From assembly GCA_947170725.1 (NCBI GenBank), contig CAMVUM010000002.1:124001-188000 (forward strand): a DNA stretch of 64,000 bases, read 5' to 3'. Made by a program: the position numbers and the translations under genes. The notes under the pieces were generated by a model, which was not told the origin of the DNA, searched no databases, and worked only from the letters and a program-made list of their open reading frames with translations. Numbering within the stretch: position 1 is the stretch's first letter; the number at the start of each line of letters is the position of its first letter. Below are positions 47,119 to 55,485 of the stretch, in pieces. The DNA is from an uncultured Prevotella sp. Its GTDB lineage: Bacteria; Bacteroidota; Bacteroidia; Bacteroidales; Bacteroidaceae.

Positions 47119-48555
47119 TTACTTAGGTAAGTGGAACTCATACGAGCGGTCGAAGACTTCCTTAACCGTATTGATTTCAAGGAACGTAGTACTGCCGCCC
47201 TCTGCGAAACTACCACTGAGATATGCAATCTTGTCATCCATTTCAAGATAACCCTTCTGACGGAGCATACGCAAAGCAGCCATAAACTGCTCCTGACGGC
47301 CAATCTGCTCATGCTGGGCAACCGGAATGACACCGTAGCTCAGAGCCAGCCAACGCTGCACCTTCTCCTTATAGCAAACGGCCAGCACCGGATTCGGACC
47401 ACGGAATGCGGCAAGATGGCGTGCCGTGCGGCCTGTCTTACTGTCAGTGATGATACCTTTTACGCCAAGACGCTCGGTAGCCTCGATGGCATTGTGGGCG
47501 AGGAACGCCGGAACATCACAGTCGTCGGGCAACGGAACACTGTTGACATGCTCACGATACTTGTCTTTCTCGGCCTGCTCGGCTATCTGCGCCATTGTCT
47601 CAACAGCCTCTACGGGATATTTACCGCTGGCCGTCTCGCCACTAAGCATCAGTGCGTCGGTACTGTAGTAGATAGCGTTGGCAATGTCAGTAACCTCCGC
47701 ACGTGTGGGACGCGGATTATCGATCATCGTGTGGAGCATCTGCGTGGCCACGATGACTGGCTTGCGTGCATGAACACACTTGCGGATGATGTTACGCTGG
47801 ATGCCAGGAATGCGCTCTATCGGCACCTCAATGCCAAGGTCACCGCGGGCAATCATGATACCGTAGGAAGCCTCGATGATTTCGTCGATATTGTCTACAC
47901 CCTCTTGATTCTCTATCTTTGAGATGATCTTTATGTCGCTGCCGCGGCTGTCAAGTATATCCTGAACGGCACGCACGTCGCCTGCGTTGCGTACGAAAGA
48001 ATGGGCAATGAAGTCAATGTCCTCGTCTATGGCAAGATTGATGTTCTTCACGTCCTTATCGGTGAGCGACGGCAGGTCTATATGGACACCCGGGACGTTA
48101 ACGCTCTTGCGCGAACCGAGCTTTCCATCATTCTGGACCTGCGCTATGACGGCGGGACCATTGATACCAATCACCTTCATGTCAATCGCACCGTCGTCGA
48201 AAAGGATGTGGTCGCCTTCGTGGACATCATTGGCAAAATTGACGTATGTGAGATTGATTATATCGTGCTGGGTTTCCATCTCCGGACGTCCGAAAATCTT
48301 GACTACATCGCCCGTCTTATATTCGATAGGAGACTCGCATCCTGTCGTACGTATCTCAGGACCTTTTGTATCTATCATAATACCGATGTGGCTTGACACA
48401 CTACGCGTATTGCATATAATCTCTTTAAGACCTTCGGCCGAGGCATGGGCCGTGTTCATCCTGACAACATTCATTCCTGCATAAAAGAGCTGACGGATAA
48501 AGTCAACGTCACATCTCCTGTCGCTGATGGAAGCTACAATCTTTGTCTGTTTCAT
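47119..48555 (-). CDS. pyk: Pyruvate kinase
   Basis: This enzyme catalyses phosphoenolpyruvate + ADP to pyruvate + ATP, the last glycolytic step. It carries IMIDTKGPEIRTTG near the N-terminus, the active-site segment MIARGDLGIEVPIERIP and LSGETASGKYPVEAV. The barrel, B domain (about 75-160) and C-terminal allosteric domain are all present. The length of 478 is usual. The gene is monocistronic on the minus strand with a promoter about 125 bases upstream, implying a long 5' leader. Its 3' end abuts the 45-bp tandem repeats, so a clear terminator is not visible. Confidence 0.97.
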   Translation of the reverse strand: MKQTKIVASISDRRCDVDFIRQLFYAGMNVVRMNTAHASAEGLKEIICNTRSVSSHIGIMIDTKGPEIRTTGCESPIEYKTGDVVKIFGRPEMETQHDIINLTYVNFANDVHEGDHILFDDGAIDMKVIGINGPAVIAQVQNDGKLGSRKSVNVPGVHIDLPSLTDKDVKNINLAIDEDIDFIAHSFVRNAGDVRAVQDILDSRGSDIKIISKIENQEGVDNIDEIIEASYGIMIARGDLGIEVPIERIPGIQRNIIRKCVHARKPVIVATQMLHTMIDNPRPTRAEVTDIANAIYYSTDALMLSGETASGKYPVEAVETMAQIAEQAEKDKYREHVNSVPLPDDCDVPAFLAHNAIEATERLGVKGIITDSKTGRTARHLAAFRGPNPVLAVCYKEKVQRWLALSYGVIPVAQHEQIGRQEQFMAALRMLRQKGYLEMDDKIAYLSGSFAEGGSTTFLEINTVKEVFDRSYEFHLPK

Positions 48556-48679
48556 TGTATGTTCGCTGTATTATTATATAATGTACGTAGAGGAGAACAT
48601 TCTGACGCTTCTGCTGTTGTCGTGTCAACTGAGAAGACACGGATACCTCCGCAAATTACAGAATGCCGCTTATCTTCTG

Positions 48680-48710
48680 CAAAGGTACGGTAATTTTACG
48701 AAACTACAAA
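48680..48710 (-). promoter_or_regulatory. pyk promoter
   Basis: On the minus strand TTTG and TACCTTTGC are exactly 19 bases apart, an excellent consensus match. It lies about 125 bases before the pyk ATG, so the transcript carries a leader of roughly 120 bases. Confidence 0.75.
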
Positions 48711-48966
48711 ATTATTTGCACAGGAGAAACAGTCAAAGACTCTGTACGAATGCAAAAACAGTCACACTTCCCGAGACACACAATTGGACTGTTGCACGAC
48801 ATACTTTCAATATCACTCGTATATCTTTACATACACATTCAAAGAACGCTCATCGTCATAACAGCCTTATACCTAATATATATATAATGTCACAACATTC
48901 ATAGAGGCCGGACAATGGGACGTAACCGACTTTTATCCGCTTTTTTCTAAAAAAAGTCTGAAATAA

Positions 48967-48999
48967 TTTCCGTTTACCGTTGAAAATCAGTATATTTGC
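48967..48999 (+). promoter_or_regulatory. Promoter of the HU-family gene
   Basis: TTTC (48967-48970) and TATATTTGC (48991-48999) are separated by 20 bases. The -7 is a full consensus match, about 55 bases before the start codon. Confidence 0.65.
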
Positions 49000-49053
49000 A
49001 CTCCGAATAAACGGAATAAAACAAATTTTCACAACAAATATCATATACGAAAG

Positions 49054-49329
49054 ATGACTAAAGCGGATATTATCAACAAAATCGTAGAAGATACGGGGCT
49101 TGCCAAGAGAGACGTGGCTGCGACAATTGAGGCTTTTATGGAAGAAATCAGAGTCAGCCTTGCCACAAACAAGGAAGACGTTTTTCTGCGTGGATTCGGT
49201 AGCTTCATCGTAAAACACCGCGCCCAAAAGACAGCACGCAATATATCCAAGAATACAACAATCATGATTGACGCTCATGATTATCCGGGATTCAAACCGG
49301 CAAAGAGTTTTATTGCAAAGATGAAATAA
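49054..49329 (+). CDS. HU/IHF-family DNA-binding protein
   Basis: A 91-residue nucleoid-associated protein that bends DNA as a dimer. It shows the HU pattern: N-terminal helices (MTKADIINKIVEDTGL, VAATIEAFMEEIRVSLA), then DVFLRGFGSFIVKHRAQKTARN leading into the DNA-binding arms, and PGFKPAKSFIAKMK at the end. Proline at the arm tip is not obvious (ISKNTTIMIDAHDYPGFKP), so arm details differ from classic HU. The HU-versus-IHF choice cannot be made from sequence alone. It has its own strong promoter and is followed by a tiny ribosomal-protein-like gene. Confidence 0.93.
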   Translation: MTKADIINKIVEDTGLAKRDVAATIEAFMEEIRVSLATNKEDVFLRGFGSFIVKHRAQKTARNISKNTTIMIDAHDYPGFKPAKSFIAKMK

Positions 49330-49367
49330 TCAACATAATATATAAATCAAATTAAAGTCTTATAGCT

Positions 49368-49457
49368 ATGCCAAACGGTAAAAAAAAGAAGGGCCACAAG
49401 ATGGCTACTCACAAGCGTAAAAAAAGATTAAGAAAGAACAGACATAAGAGCAAGTAA
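49368..49457 (+). CDS. 29-residue AURKAIP1/COX24-like ribosomal mini-protein
   Basis: An ATG-to-TAA frame encoding MPNGKKKKGHKMATHKRKKR and ending RLRKNRHKSK, almost wholly Lys/Arg/His. This is the pattern of the AURKAIP1/COX24 domain, related to mitochondrial small-subunit protein mS38 and common as a tiny conserved gene in Bacteroidetes. It lies 38 bases after the HU-family gene and before a hairpin, so the two are probably cotranscribed. A role on the small ribosomal subunit is inferred from the family. Confidence 0.75.
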   Translation: MPNGKKKKGHKMATHKRKKRLRKNRHKSK

Positions 49458-49505
49458 GCAATTACAGCCCCTTAATTAAGGAAGTTCTGTTCAGAAAAAG
49501 AAATG

Positions 49506-49553
49506 AAAGGAGTGTGTCAATAAAGTCCTTCCGGGGACTGTGGCACACCCTTT
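49506..49553 (+). terminator. Terminator-like hairpin before rng
   Basis: AAAGGAGTGTG and CACACCCTTT form the outer stem (with mismatches), around an inner AGTCC/GGACT hairpin. TTTCTATTT follows. It probably separates the HU and mini-protein transcript from rng. Confidence 0.6.
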
Positions 49554-49593
49554 CTATTTAAACAAACAACTAAGAAAACAGAAACTGTAAGGA

Positions 49594-51168
49594 ATGACAA
49601 GCGAAGTTATTATTGACGTCCGGCCCAAGGACATAGCGATAGCGTTGCTGGAGGACAAAAGTCTGGTTGAATACCAGAACGAACCACGCTCCGCATCTTT
49701 CTCCGTGGGTAACATCTATGTAGCAAAGGTCAGAAAACTTATGCCCGGACTGAATGCGTGTTTCGTTGATGTCGGGTTCGAGAAGGACGCCTTCTTGCAT
49801 TATCTGGATTTAGGTTCTCAGTTTAACTCTTACGAGAAGTATCTCAAACAGGTACAAAGCGACAGGAAGAAGCTCTTCCCTATATCAAAGGCATCACGCC
49901 TGCCCGAAATGAAGAAAGACGGAAGCGTGCAGACAACCCTAAAGGTCGGTCAGGAAGTGATGGTGCAGATTGTGAAGGAACCGATATCGACAAAAGGTCC
50001 CAGATTGACGTGCGAGCTGAGTTTTGCCGGACGTTATCTGGTACTGATTCCATTCAACGACAAGGTGTCGGTTTCTTCAAAAGTAAGAAAGAGCGAGGAA
50101 AGGACAAGGCTTAAACAGCTCATACAGAGCATAAAACCCAAAAACTTCGGAGTCATCGTGCGTACTTCGGCCGAAGGAAAAAGAGTGGCCGAACTGGACA
50201 TGGAGCTGAAAATTCTGTTAAAGCGATGGGAGGACGCTATCACAAAGGTACAGAAAACTACAGCACGCCCACAGGTGATATTTGAAGAAACCGGACGCGC
50301 CGTAGCACTGCTGAGAGATCTTTTCAACCCAACGTACGACGGTATCTACATCAACGACGATGAAATCTTCGGTCAAGTGAAAGACTATGTCGGGCTGATT
50401 GCACCGGAAAAGGTAAACATAGTCAAAAAGTACACAGGACAGGTGCCCATTTTCGATAACTTCAACGTCACCAAGCAGATTAAGTCGGCATTCGGAAAGA
50501 CGGTGAACTATAAGCGCGGCGCCTATCTCATCATCGAACACACGGAAGCGCTCCATGTAGTTGACGTGAACAGCGGTAACCGAACACGCTCTGAAAACGG
50601 ACAGGAAGCTAACGCACTTGAAGTCAACCTCGGAGCGGCTGACGAGTTGGCAAGACAACTGAGACTACGCGACATGGGAGGCATTATTGTTGTCGACTTC
50701 ATTGACATGAACCTTGCCGAAGACCGTCAACTGCTCTACGAACGTATGTGCAAGAACATGCAGAAAGACAGAGCGCGCCACAACATCCTGCCGTTGAGCA
50801 AATTCGGTTTGATGCAGATTACACGCCAAAGGGTCCGTCCGGCAATGGATGTAAACGTGGAAGAAACATGTCCAACATGTTTCGGACGCGGTAAAATCAA
50901 GTCAAGCATTCTGTTCACCGACCAACTCGAGAGTAAAATTGACCAACTGGTAAACAAGATTGGCATTAAGAAATTCTATCTTCATGTACACCCCTATGTT
51001 GCAGCCTACATCAATCAGGGACTGATGTCGCTGAAACGCAAGTGGCAGCTGAAATACGGACTCGGCATCAACATCGTCTCTTCACAGAAGATGGCTTTCC
51101 TGCAATACGAGATTTACGACAGGAAAGGTAATTACATCGATATGAAAGAAGAGATAGAGACAAAATGA
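49594..51168 (+). CDS. rng: Ribonuclease E/G family endoribonuclease
   Basis: A 524-residue endonuclease that processes rRNA and decays mRNA by cutting single-stranded A/U-rich sites. The N-terminal S1 domain (about 35-125, GNIYVAKVRKLMPGLNACFV) is interrupted as in the family. The catalytic DNase-I-like part has the two metal-binding Asp in VVDVNSGNR and GGIIVVDFIDM. The zinc-link CPTCFGRGKI joins subunits. It lacks the long RNase E degradosome scaffold, so RNase G is the better name. It ends right before a strong terminator. The start at 49594 (MTSEVIIDVRPKDIAIALLE) matches family starts. Confidence 0.93.
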   Translation: MTSEVIIDVRPKDIAIALLEDKSLVEYQNEPRSASFSVGNIYVAKVRKLMPGLNACFVDVGFEKDAFLHYLDLGSQFNSYEKYLKQVQSDRKKLFPISKASRLPEMKKDGSVQTTLKVGQEVMVQIVKEPISTKGPRLTCELSFAGRYLVLIPFNDKVSVSSKVRKSEERTRLKQLIQSIKPKNFGVIVRTSAEGKRVAELDMELKILLKRWEDAITKVQKTTARPQVIFEETGRAVALLRDLFNPTYDGIYINDDEIFGQVKDYVGLIAPEKVNIVKKYTGQVPIFDNFNVTKQIKSAFGKTVNYKRGAYLIIEHTEALHVVDVNSGNRTRSENGQEANALEVNLGAADELARQLRLRDMGGIIVVDFIDMNLAEDRQLLYERMCKNMQKDRARHNILPLSKFGLMQITRQRVRPAMDVNVEETCPTCFGRGKIKSSILFTDQLESKIDQLVNKIGIKKFYLHVHPYVAAYINQGLMSLKRKWQLKYGLGINIVSSQKMAFLQYEIYDRKGNYIDMKEEIETK

Positions 51169-51171
51169 ACG

Positions 51172-51203
51172 AAAGCGGGAATGTTGGAAAATATTCCCGC
51201 TTT
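51172..51203 (+). terminator. Rho-independent terminator after rng
   Basis: A perfect 11-bp stem (AAAGCGGGAAT with ATTCCCGCTTT, loop of 10) followed by TTTTGTTTTG. It starts four bases after the rng stop. Confidence 0.9.
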
Positions 51204-51206
51204 TGT

Positions 51207-51237
51207 TTTGTACATACAGTTTTTTTTTGTTACTTTG
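51207..51237 (+). promoter_or_regulatory. Promoter of the glycosyltransferase gene
   Basis: TTTG (51207-51210) and TTACTTTGC (51230-51238) are 19 bases apart, one mismatch from the -7 consensus. It sits just after the rng terminator and supports the ATG at 51268 rather than the upstream in-frame ATG at 51181 inside the terminator. Confidence 0.65.
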
Positions 51238-51267
51238 CAAGCATATTCACATATACAATACTACCTA

Positions 51268-52449
51268 ATGACTACTATTGAAACAATATTCTGGTTGTGC
51301 GTAGCTGTCATATTCTATACTTATATAGGATATGGTATTGTTTTATATACCGTTGTATTGCTCAAAAGAGCCTTTTCTCACAAAAAACATGCCGAAAAAA
51401 CTCCAGACGACAGTTTGTTACCTGAAGTCACAATAGTTATATGTGCCTATAATGAACAAGATGTTGTCGACATGAAGATGGAAAACACCCGCGCTTTGGA
51501 TTATCCCAAGGACAAACTGAACGTGATGTGGGTGACCGACGGCAGCAATGACGCCACAGGAAACATGTTGGCACGCTATCCGGAAGTAATCGTTGAGCAC
51601 AAACCGGAACGGCGCGGCAAAACGGCAGCCGTCAACAGAGCCATGACAATTGTCAAGACAGAAATAGTTGTGATGACAGATGCAAACACGATGATTAATC
51701 CCGGGGCCATCCGCGAGGTTGTCCGACTTTTCAAAGACCTGACCGTAGGATGCGTGGCCGGAGAAAAACGTGTTGCCGCACGCCATGACGGCCAGACCGC
51801 GGCAGAAGGCGAAGGACTTTATTGGAAATACGAAAGCACATTGAAACGGCTGGACAGCGAACTCTATTCGGCCATGGGAGCCGCCGGAGAATTGTGCGCC
51901 GTCAGAAAAGAGCTGTACCGAGCCATCCCTGAAGACTCACTGCTGGACGACTTCATCATCTCAATGAACATGGTTGCGGAAGGCTATCGCATAGCGTATG
52001 CATCCGAAGCATACGCCATGGAATACGGTTCGGCCGATCTGACAGAGGAAGGCAAGCGCAAACGCAGGATTGCAGCTGGAGGATTGCAAAGTATCTGGAG
52101 ATTGAGACGACTGATGAATCCTTTACGCCATCCGGTTGTATCATTCCAATTCATATCCCACCGTGTTCTCCGCTGGAGCATCACTCCGATTGCTATGATG
52201 GCGCTTATCCCTCTCAACGTTGTCTTGGTCATGGCCAAAGCCGGCCCGGTCTACACAATAATATGGCTTTTGCAGATATGTTTCTACGCTGCAGCATGGG
52301 TTGGATATGAACTCGACAAGAAAGGCAAGAGAAACAAGTTACTATATATTCCCTACTATTTCCTTTTCATGAACATCAATGTCTTTAGAGGCATGCAATA
52401 CCTCTGCAACCACAGGAGCGGAGTATGGGAAAAGGCCAAAAGAGGATAA
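51268..52449 (+). CDS. Membrane glycosyltransferase, GT2 family
   Basis: A 393-residue processive-type GT2. One N-terminal membrane segment (IFWLCVAVIFYTYIGYGIVL) is followed by the cytoplasmic GT-A domain: VTIVICAYNEQDVV for nucleotide-sugar binding, VTDGSNDAT, the DxD-type MTDANTMI and the acceptor-side DDFIISMN. At least two C-terminal membrane segments follow (from about ITPIAMMALIPLNVVL). The pattern resembles poly-N-acetylglucosamine or cellulose-type synthases and many exopolysaccharide transferases; donor and product cannot be told from sequence. The start was set by the promoter at 51207. The kinase and EEP genes downstream may share its transcript. Confidence 0.9.
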   Translation: MTTIETIFWLCVAVIFYTYIGYGIVLYTVVLLKRAFSHKKHAEKTPDDSLLPEVTIVICAYNEQDVVDMKMENTRALDYPKDKLNVMWVTDGSNDATGNMLARYPEVIVEHKPERRGKTAAVNRAMTIVKTEIVVMTDANTMINPGAIREVVRLFKDLTVGCVAGEKRVAARHDGQTAAEGEGLYWKYESTLKRLDSELYSAMGAAGELCAVRKELYRAIPEDSLLDDFIISMNMVAEGYRIAYASEAYAMEYGSADLTEEGKRKRRIAAGGLQSIWRLRRLMNPLRHPVVSFQFISHRVLRWSITPIAMMALIPLNVVLVMAKAGPVYTIIWLLQICFYAAAWVGYELDKKGKRNKLLYIPYYFLFMNINVFRGMQYLCNHRSGVWEKAKRG

Positions 52450-52521
52450 TGCCACTTTGAAGAGACTTAGTTTGAATATGTTTTCTATACAACAGGCTGT
52501 TGCCAGCACTATATCCGAGAG

Positions 52522-53769
52522 ATGAAACAGGACGAACGCGAAATACTATTAAGCAAACTTGCGGAAGCAAGCAGACTCGTCAATATCGTTAAAAGAGAAC
52601 GTGACGAGGCCTACATGAAGCTGGAAGAATGTGAAAAGAAAATCCGTCAAGTCGAAACAGCAGACAGAATGAAGTCATTCTTCCTCGCCGGCATGAGCCA
52701 TGAGATACGCACGCCGCTAAATGCGATAGAAGGTTTTTCAAGAATCATAGCCGAAACAGAGTCACAGGAAGAACGCATGAAGTTTCTCGAAATAATAGAG
52801 AACAACAGTGCAAGGCTCAACTGTCTCATCACCGACATACTTGACTTGTCACGAATGGAGTCGGGAGAAATCAGCATAAGGAAACAAGAGACAAATCTCA
52901 GCAAACTATGCCACGACGTTAAGAAGATTTTCAAGTTCAAGTGTCCGGACAGTGTAAAACTCATTTGCTCTGAACCGACAATATCGGTAATGCTCAACAC
53001 CGACACGAACAGACTCACACAGATTCTCTCAAACCTGATAAACAACGCTTTGAAACATACCGTAAAGGGTAGCATCACGTTCGGTTATCGTCTCATCAAC
53101 CAAAGCCAGTATGTGGAATTCTATGTCGCAGACACAGGAACAGGTATCTCGCCGAATGACATTAACGATATTTTCAGCCTATACACATCCAAGGATGCGG
53201 AAACTCTCAACAACGGTCACGGCCTTGGATTGACTATCTGTAAGATTATCGTGGAGAAACTTGGTGGCCAGATTGAAGTAGAATCGACCCTTGGTGAAGG
53301 TTCTACGTTCAGGTTCACACTGCCGTTCGACGGTTCATTGGGCGGAAAAAGCAGACCGTTTGGAACAACAACGGGATCACACACGCTGAGAATGATGGCA
53401 TCCGGAGGCCACATGAAACTCATAATGGTAGTTGAAGACGAAGACAGCAACTACGAACTATTGAAGAATGTTTTGGCCAAGCGTTATCGCCTTGTAAGGG
53501 CAAAGAACGGCATAGAGGCCGTTACCATGAACGAAGATGAGAAACCAGACCTTATTCTGATGGACATCCGAATGCCGGAGATGAATGGTTTGGACGCCAC
53601 ACGAATAATAAAAGAGGTCAATAGCACTACTCCAATCATCGCGCTGAGCGCATACGCATTCGACACAAACATCATGGAAGCAAAGGCAGCTGGATGCGAC
53701 GAGTTCATGACCAAACCGATACAGATAAAAGATCTGACGGATATGATTAGCAAATACCTGAACGAATAG
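52522..53769 (+). CDS. Soluble hybrid sensor kinase (HisKA-HATPase-REC)
   Basis: A 415-residue signalling protein with no membrane segment or sensor domain. A short coiled coil (about 1-50) leads to HisKA with His60 in AGMSHEIRTPLN. HATPase motifs follow: N-box NLINNALKHT, ADTGTGIS and GHGLGLTICKIIVEKLGG. A C-terminal receiver domain (about 295-415) has the phospho-Asp in LILMDIRMPEMNG near 347 and the Lys in FMTKPIQ. The coiled coil probably pairs it with another sensor. It starts 72 bases after the glycosyltransferase stop and 6 bases before the next gene, so cotranscription is likely. Confidence 0.93.
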   Translation: MKQDEREILLSKLAEASRLVNIVKRERDEAYMKLEECEKKIRQVETADRMKSFFLAGMSHEIRTPLNAIEGFSRIIAETESQEERMKFLEIIENNSARLNCLITDILDLSRMESGEISIRKQETNLSKLCHDVKKIFKFKCPDSVKLICSEPTISVMLNTDTNRLTQILSNLINNALKHTVKGSITFGYRLINQSQYVEFYVADTGTGISPNDINDIFSLYTSKDAETLNNGHGLGLTICKIIVEKLGGQIEVESTLGEGSTFRFTLPFDGSLGGKSRPFGTTTGSHTLRMMASGGHMKLIMVVEDEDSNYELLKNVLAKRYRLVRAKNGIEAVTMNEDEKPDLILMDIRMPEMNGLDATRIIKEVNSTTPIIALSAYAFDTNIMEAKAAGCDEFMTKPIQIKDLTDMISKYLNE

Positions 53770-53775
53770 CATAGT

Positions 53776-54831
53776 ATGGGAAAGTTAGCAGTACACAAGT
53801 ATTTTCTTATGATGTTCCTCATCATACAGATTGTCACCTCTATTTTTACTTTCGTAGGCCTTTGGGGAGGCAGTAAGTCTCCCGTTGGAAACACGGTACA
53901 GGCCATGACGGTCTATGTCCTGCCGCTGCTTATCATGGCCAATGTGATTCTGTTGGCCTACTGGGTGATAAGACGCAGATGGATTTTCTCCGCCATCCCC
54001 ACCCTGACCATACTCTCCTGCATACCCTACATCGGCACAATATATCAGTTGCGCAGCCTCCCGGAGGATACAGACGGACGTTACGGCGTCAAAATAGCAA
54101 CATACAACGTCGCTTTGTTCGGCCGCGAAACATCCGGATTTATGGCTCAAGACATCCTGTCGGAAATGAAGAAGCAGAAGGTTGACGTGCTCTGTATGCA
54201 GGAATATTCAGACATCTGCGGCGACAAGCGCAACTCAAACAGCTATAAAGAGTATTTCCCGTATATGTCAACGGGTAACAACGACATGGTCGTTTACAGC
54301 AAATATCCTATCCGCGGCTACAAAAATATCCCATTTGAAGAGAGCAACAACAGCGCTATGTGGGTAGACATTGACGTCAACGGCAAAATGCTTCGTATCT
54401 TCAACGTTCATCTAGAAACCACCGGATTCAACCGGACACTGCGCAGCGCGGCAAAAATGGAGATGAAGGGACTGCATGTTGAGCGCAATTCACTGATAAG
54501 CGCAATATACGACAACTATACGCTTGGCATGATAATACGCGCCGGACAAGCCGCTACCGTAGCCAACGAAAGACACAATTCTCCTGTTCCGGCTATTGTA
54601 TGCGGTGACTTCAACGACGTCCCCTACTCATACGTATATAACACCATGCTCGGCAACATGACCGACGGATTCAAGGAATGTGGCAGCGGATGGATGCGGA
54701 CGTACAAGAACAAGAAACCGGTGCGTATCGACTACATCTTCCACGACAAATCGCTGAACGGAATTACATACTACAGGAAATCACTTACATATTCCGACCA
54801 CGACCCTGTTTTCATGAAAATAGCATTATAA
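53776..54831 (+). CDS. Membrane-anchored endonuclease/exonuclease/phosphatase (EEP) family protein
   Basis: A 351-residue protein. Three N-terminal membrane segments (about 12-30, 40-65, 70-90) are followed by a Mg-dependent EEP domain with TYNVALFGRE, VLCMQEYSD, IFNVHLETTGF, VCGDFNDVPYSY and a terminal SDHDPVF. These supply the catalytic Glu, Asp, Asn and His. The family cuts phosphodiesters in DNA, lipids or nucleotides. The orientation of the catalytic domain and the substrate are unknown. It is translated 6 bases after the hybrid kinase, suggesting linked expression, and is followed by a large hairpin shared with the convergent gene. Confidence 0.88.
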   Translation: MGKLAVHKYFLMMFLIIQIVTSIFTFVGLWGGSKSPVGNTVQAMTVYVLPLLIMANVILLAYWVIRRRWIFSAIPTLTILSCIPYIGTIYQLRSLPEDTDGRYGVKIATYNVALFGRETSGFMAQDILSEMKKQKVDVLCMQEYSDICGDKRNSNSYKEYFPYMSTGNNDMVVYSKYPIRGYKNIPFEESNNSAMWVDIDVNGKMLRIFNVHLETTGFNRTLRSAAKMEMKGLHVERNSLISAIYDNYTLGMIIRAGQAATVANERHNSPVPAIVCGDFNDVPYSYVYNTMLGNMTDGFKECGSGWMRTYKNKKPVRIDYIFHDKSLNGITYYRKSLTYSDHDPVFMKIAL

Positions 54832-54835
54832 AGAA

Positions 54836-54910
54836 ACGTCAAGTGCCGGCCGGAAGGTCTGACCAGCCCCAAAACAGGCACAGTCAAGCCTTCCGGCCGG
54901 CACTTGACGT
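54836..54910. terminator. Bidirectional terminator (22-bp perfect inverted repeat)
   Basis: Perfect 22-bp arms at 54836-54857 and 54889-54910, GC-rich in the middle (GTGCCGGCCGGAAGG), with a 31-base loop. It lies between the convergent EEP (+) and AlaX-like (-) genes. Confidence 0.85.
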
Positions 54911-54933
54911 CTCCACAGAATACACCCTACGGA

Positions 54934-55434
54934 CTATTGGATGACCTTAAAGCGAATCCGGAACGAGCGGTTCATCTCGTCCCAGTTCGTTCCAAGCATC
55001 TCAAAGCGCCCAATCTGCGCCGTAGAACGGACATGACGGCCTATACACGGACACACATCATAATCACCGATACGCACGAGGCGGATTGTTTCGGAGGCGT
55101 CGTCCGGCAGTTTGTCGAGCGAAACTCCGGCATAACGTCCGCCGGAAGCCGTAGTCTCTGCCGTCAGGTCCGCACGCGAAACAAACTCAAACGTCACCGG
55201 CAAGTCCTCCGCAATCAGTTCGTTCATGCGGTCCTCAATCGCCTTTTCCTCTTTCCGGTCCGGCTTATGGTCAAGTATATAACTGATCTTACTCTTCTTC
55301 CGTTCTATGTGGGCATTGCGCGAACGCTCGCATCCGAACATGCGGATCATCGTCTGGTTGAGCAGATGTTCCGCCGTGTGGCTTGGAGGAAACTCCTCCT
55401 TGTTGTGCTCATTCAATATCGGTTCCTGTTCCAT
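54934..55434 (-). CDS. AlaX-like alanyl-tRNA editing domain protein
   Basis: A 166-residue free-standing relative of the alanyl-tRNA synthetase editing (SAD) domain, which removes misloaded amino acids from tRNA-Ala. Zinc-binding residues are in SHTAEHLLNQ near the start and CPCIGRHVRSTAQIGRFEML near 130. Basic and acidic helices lie between them. It is shorter than full AlaX-L proteins and has no oligomerisation or aminoacylation part. The substrate (Ser, Gly or D-aa on tRNA) is inferred from the family. It converges on the EEP gene across a strong terminator. Confidence 0.85.
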   Translation of the reverse strand: MEQEPILNEHNKEEFPPSHTAEHLLNQTMIRMFGCERSRNAHIERKKSKISYILDHKPDRKEEKAIEDRMNELIAEDLPVTFEFVSRADLTAETTASGGRYAGVSLDKLPDDASETIRLVRIGDYDVCPCIGRHVRSTAQIGRFEMLGTNWDEMNRSFRIRFKVIQ

Positions 55435-55485
55435 TGTGCATCACAATATATAATATAACATTTCAGCAATTACCGCCTCCCTGTG

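Noticed and set aside
51181..51267. Longer N-terminus of the glycosyltransferase
   Set aside because: The upstream ATG lies inside the rng terminator and before the gene's own promoter.
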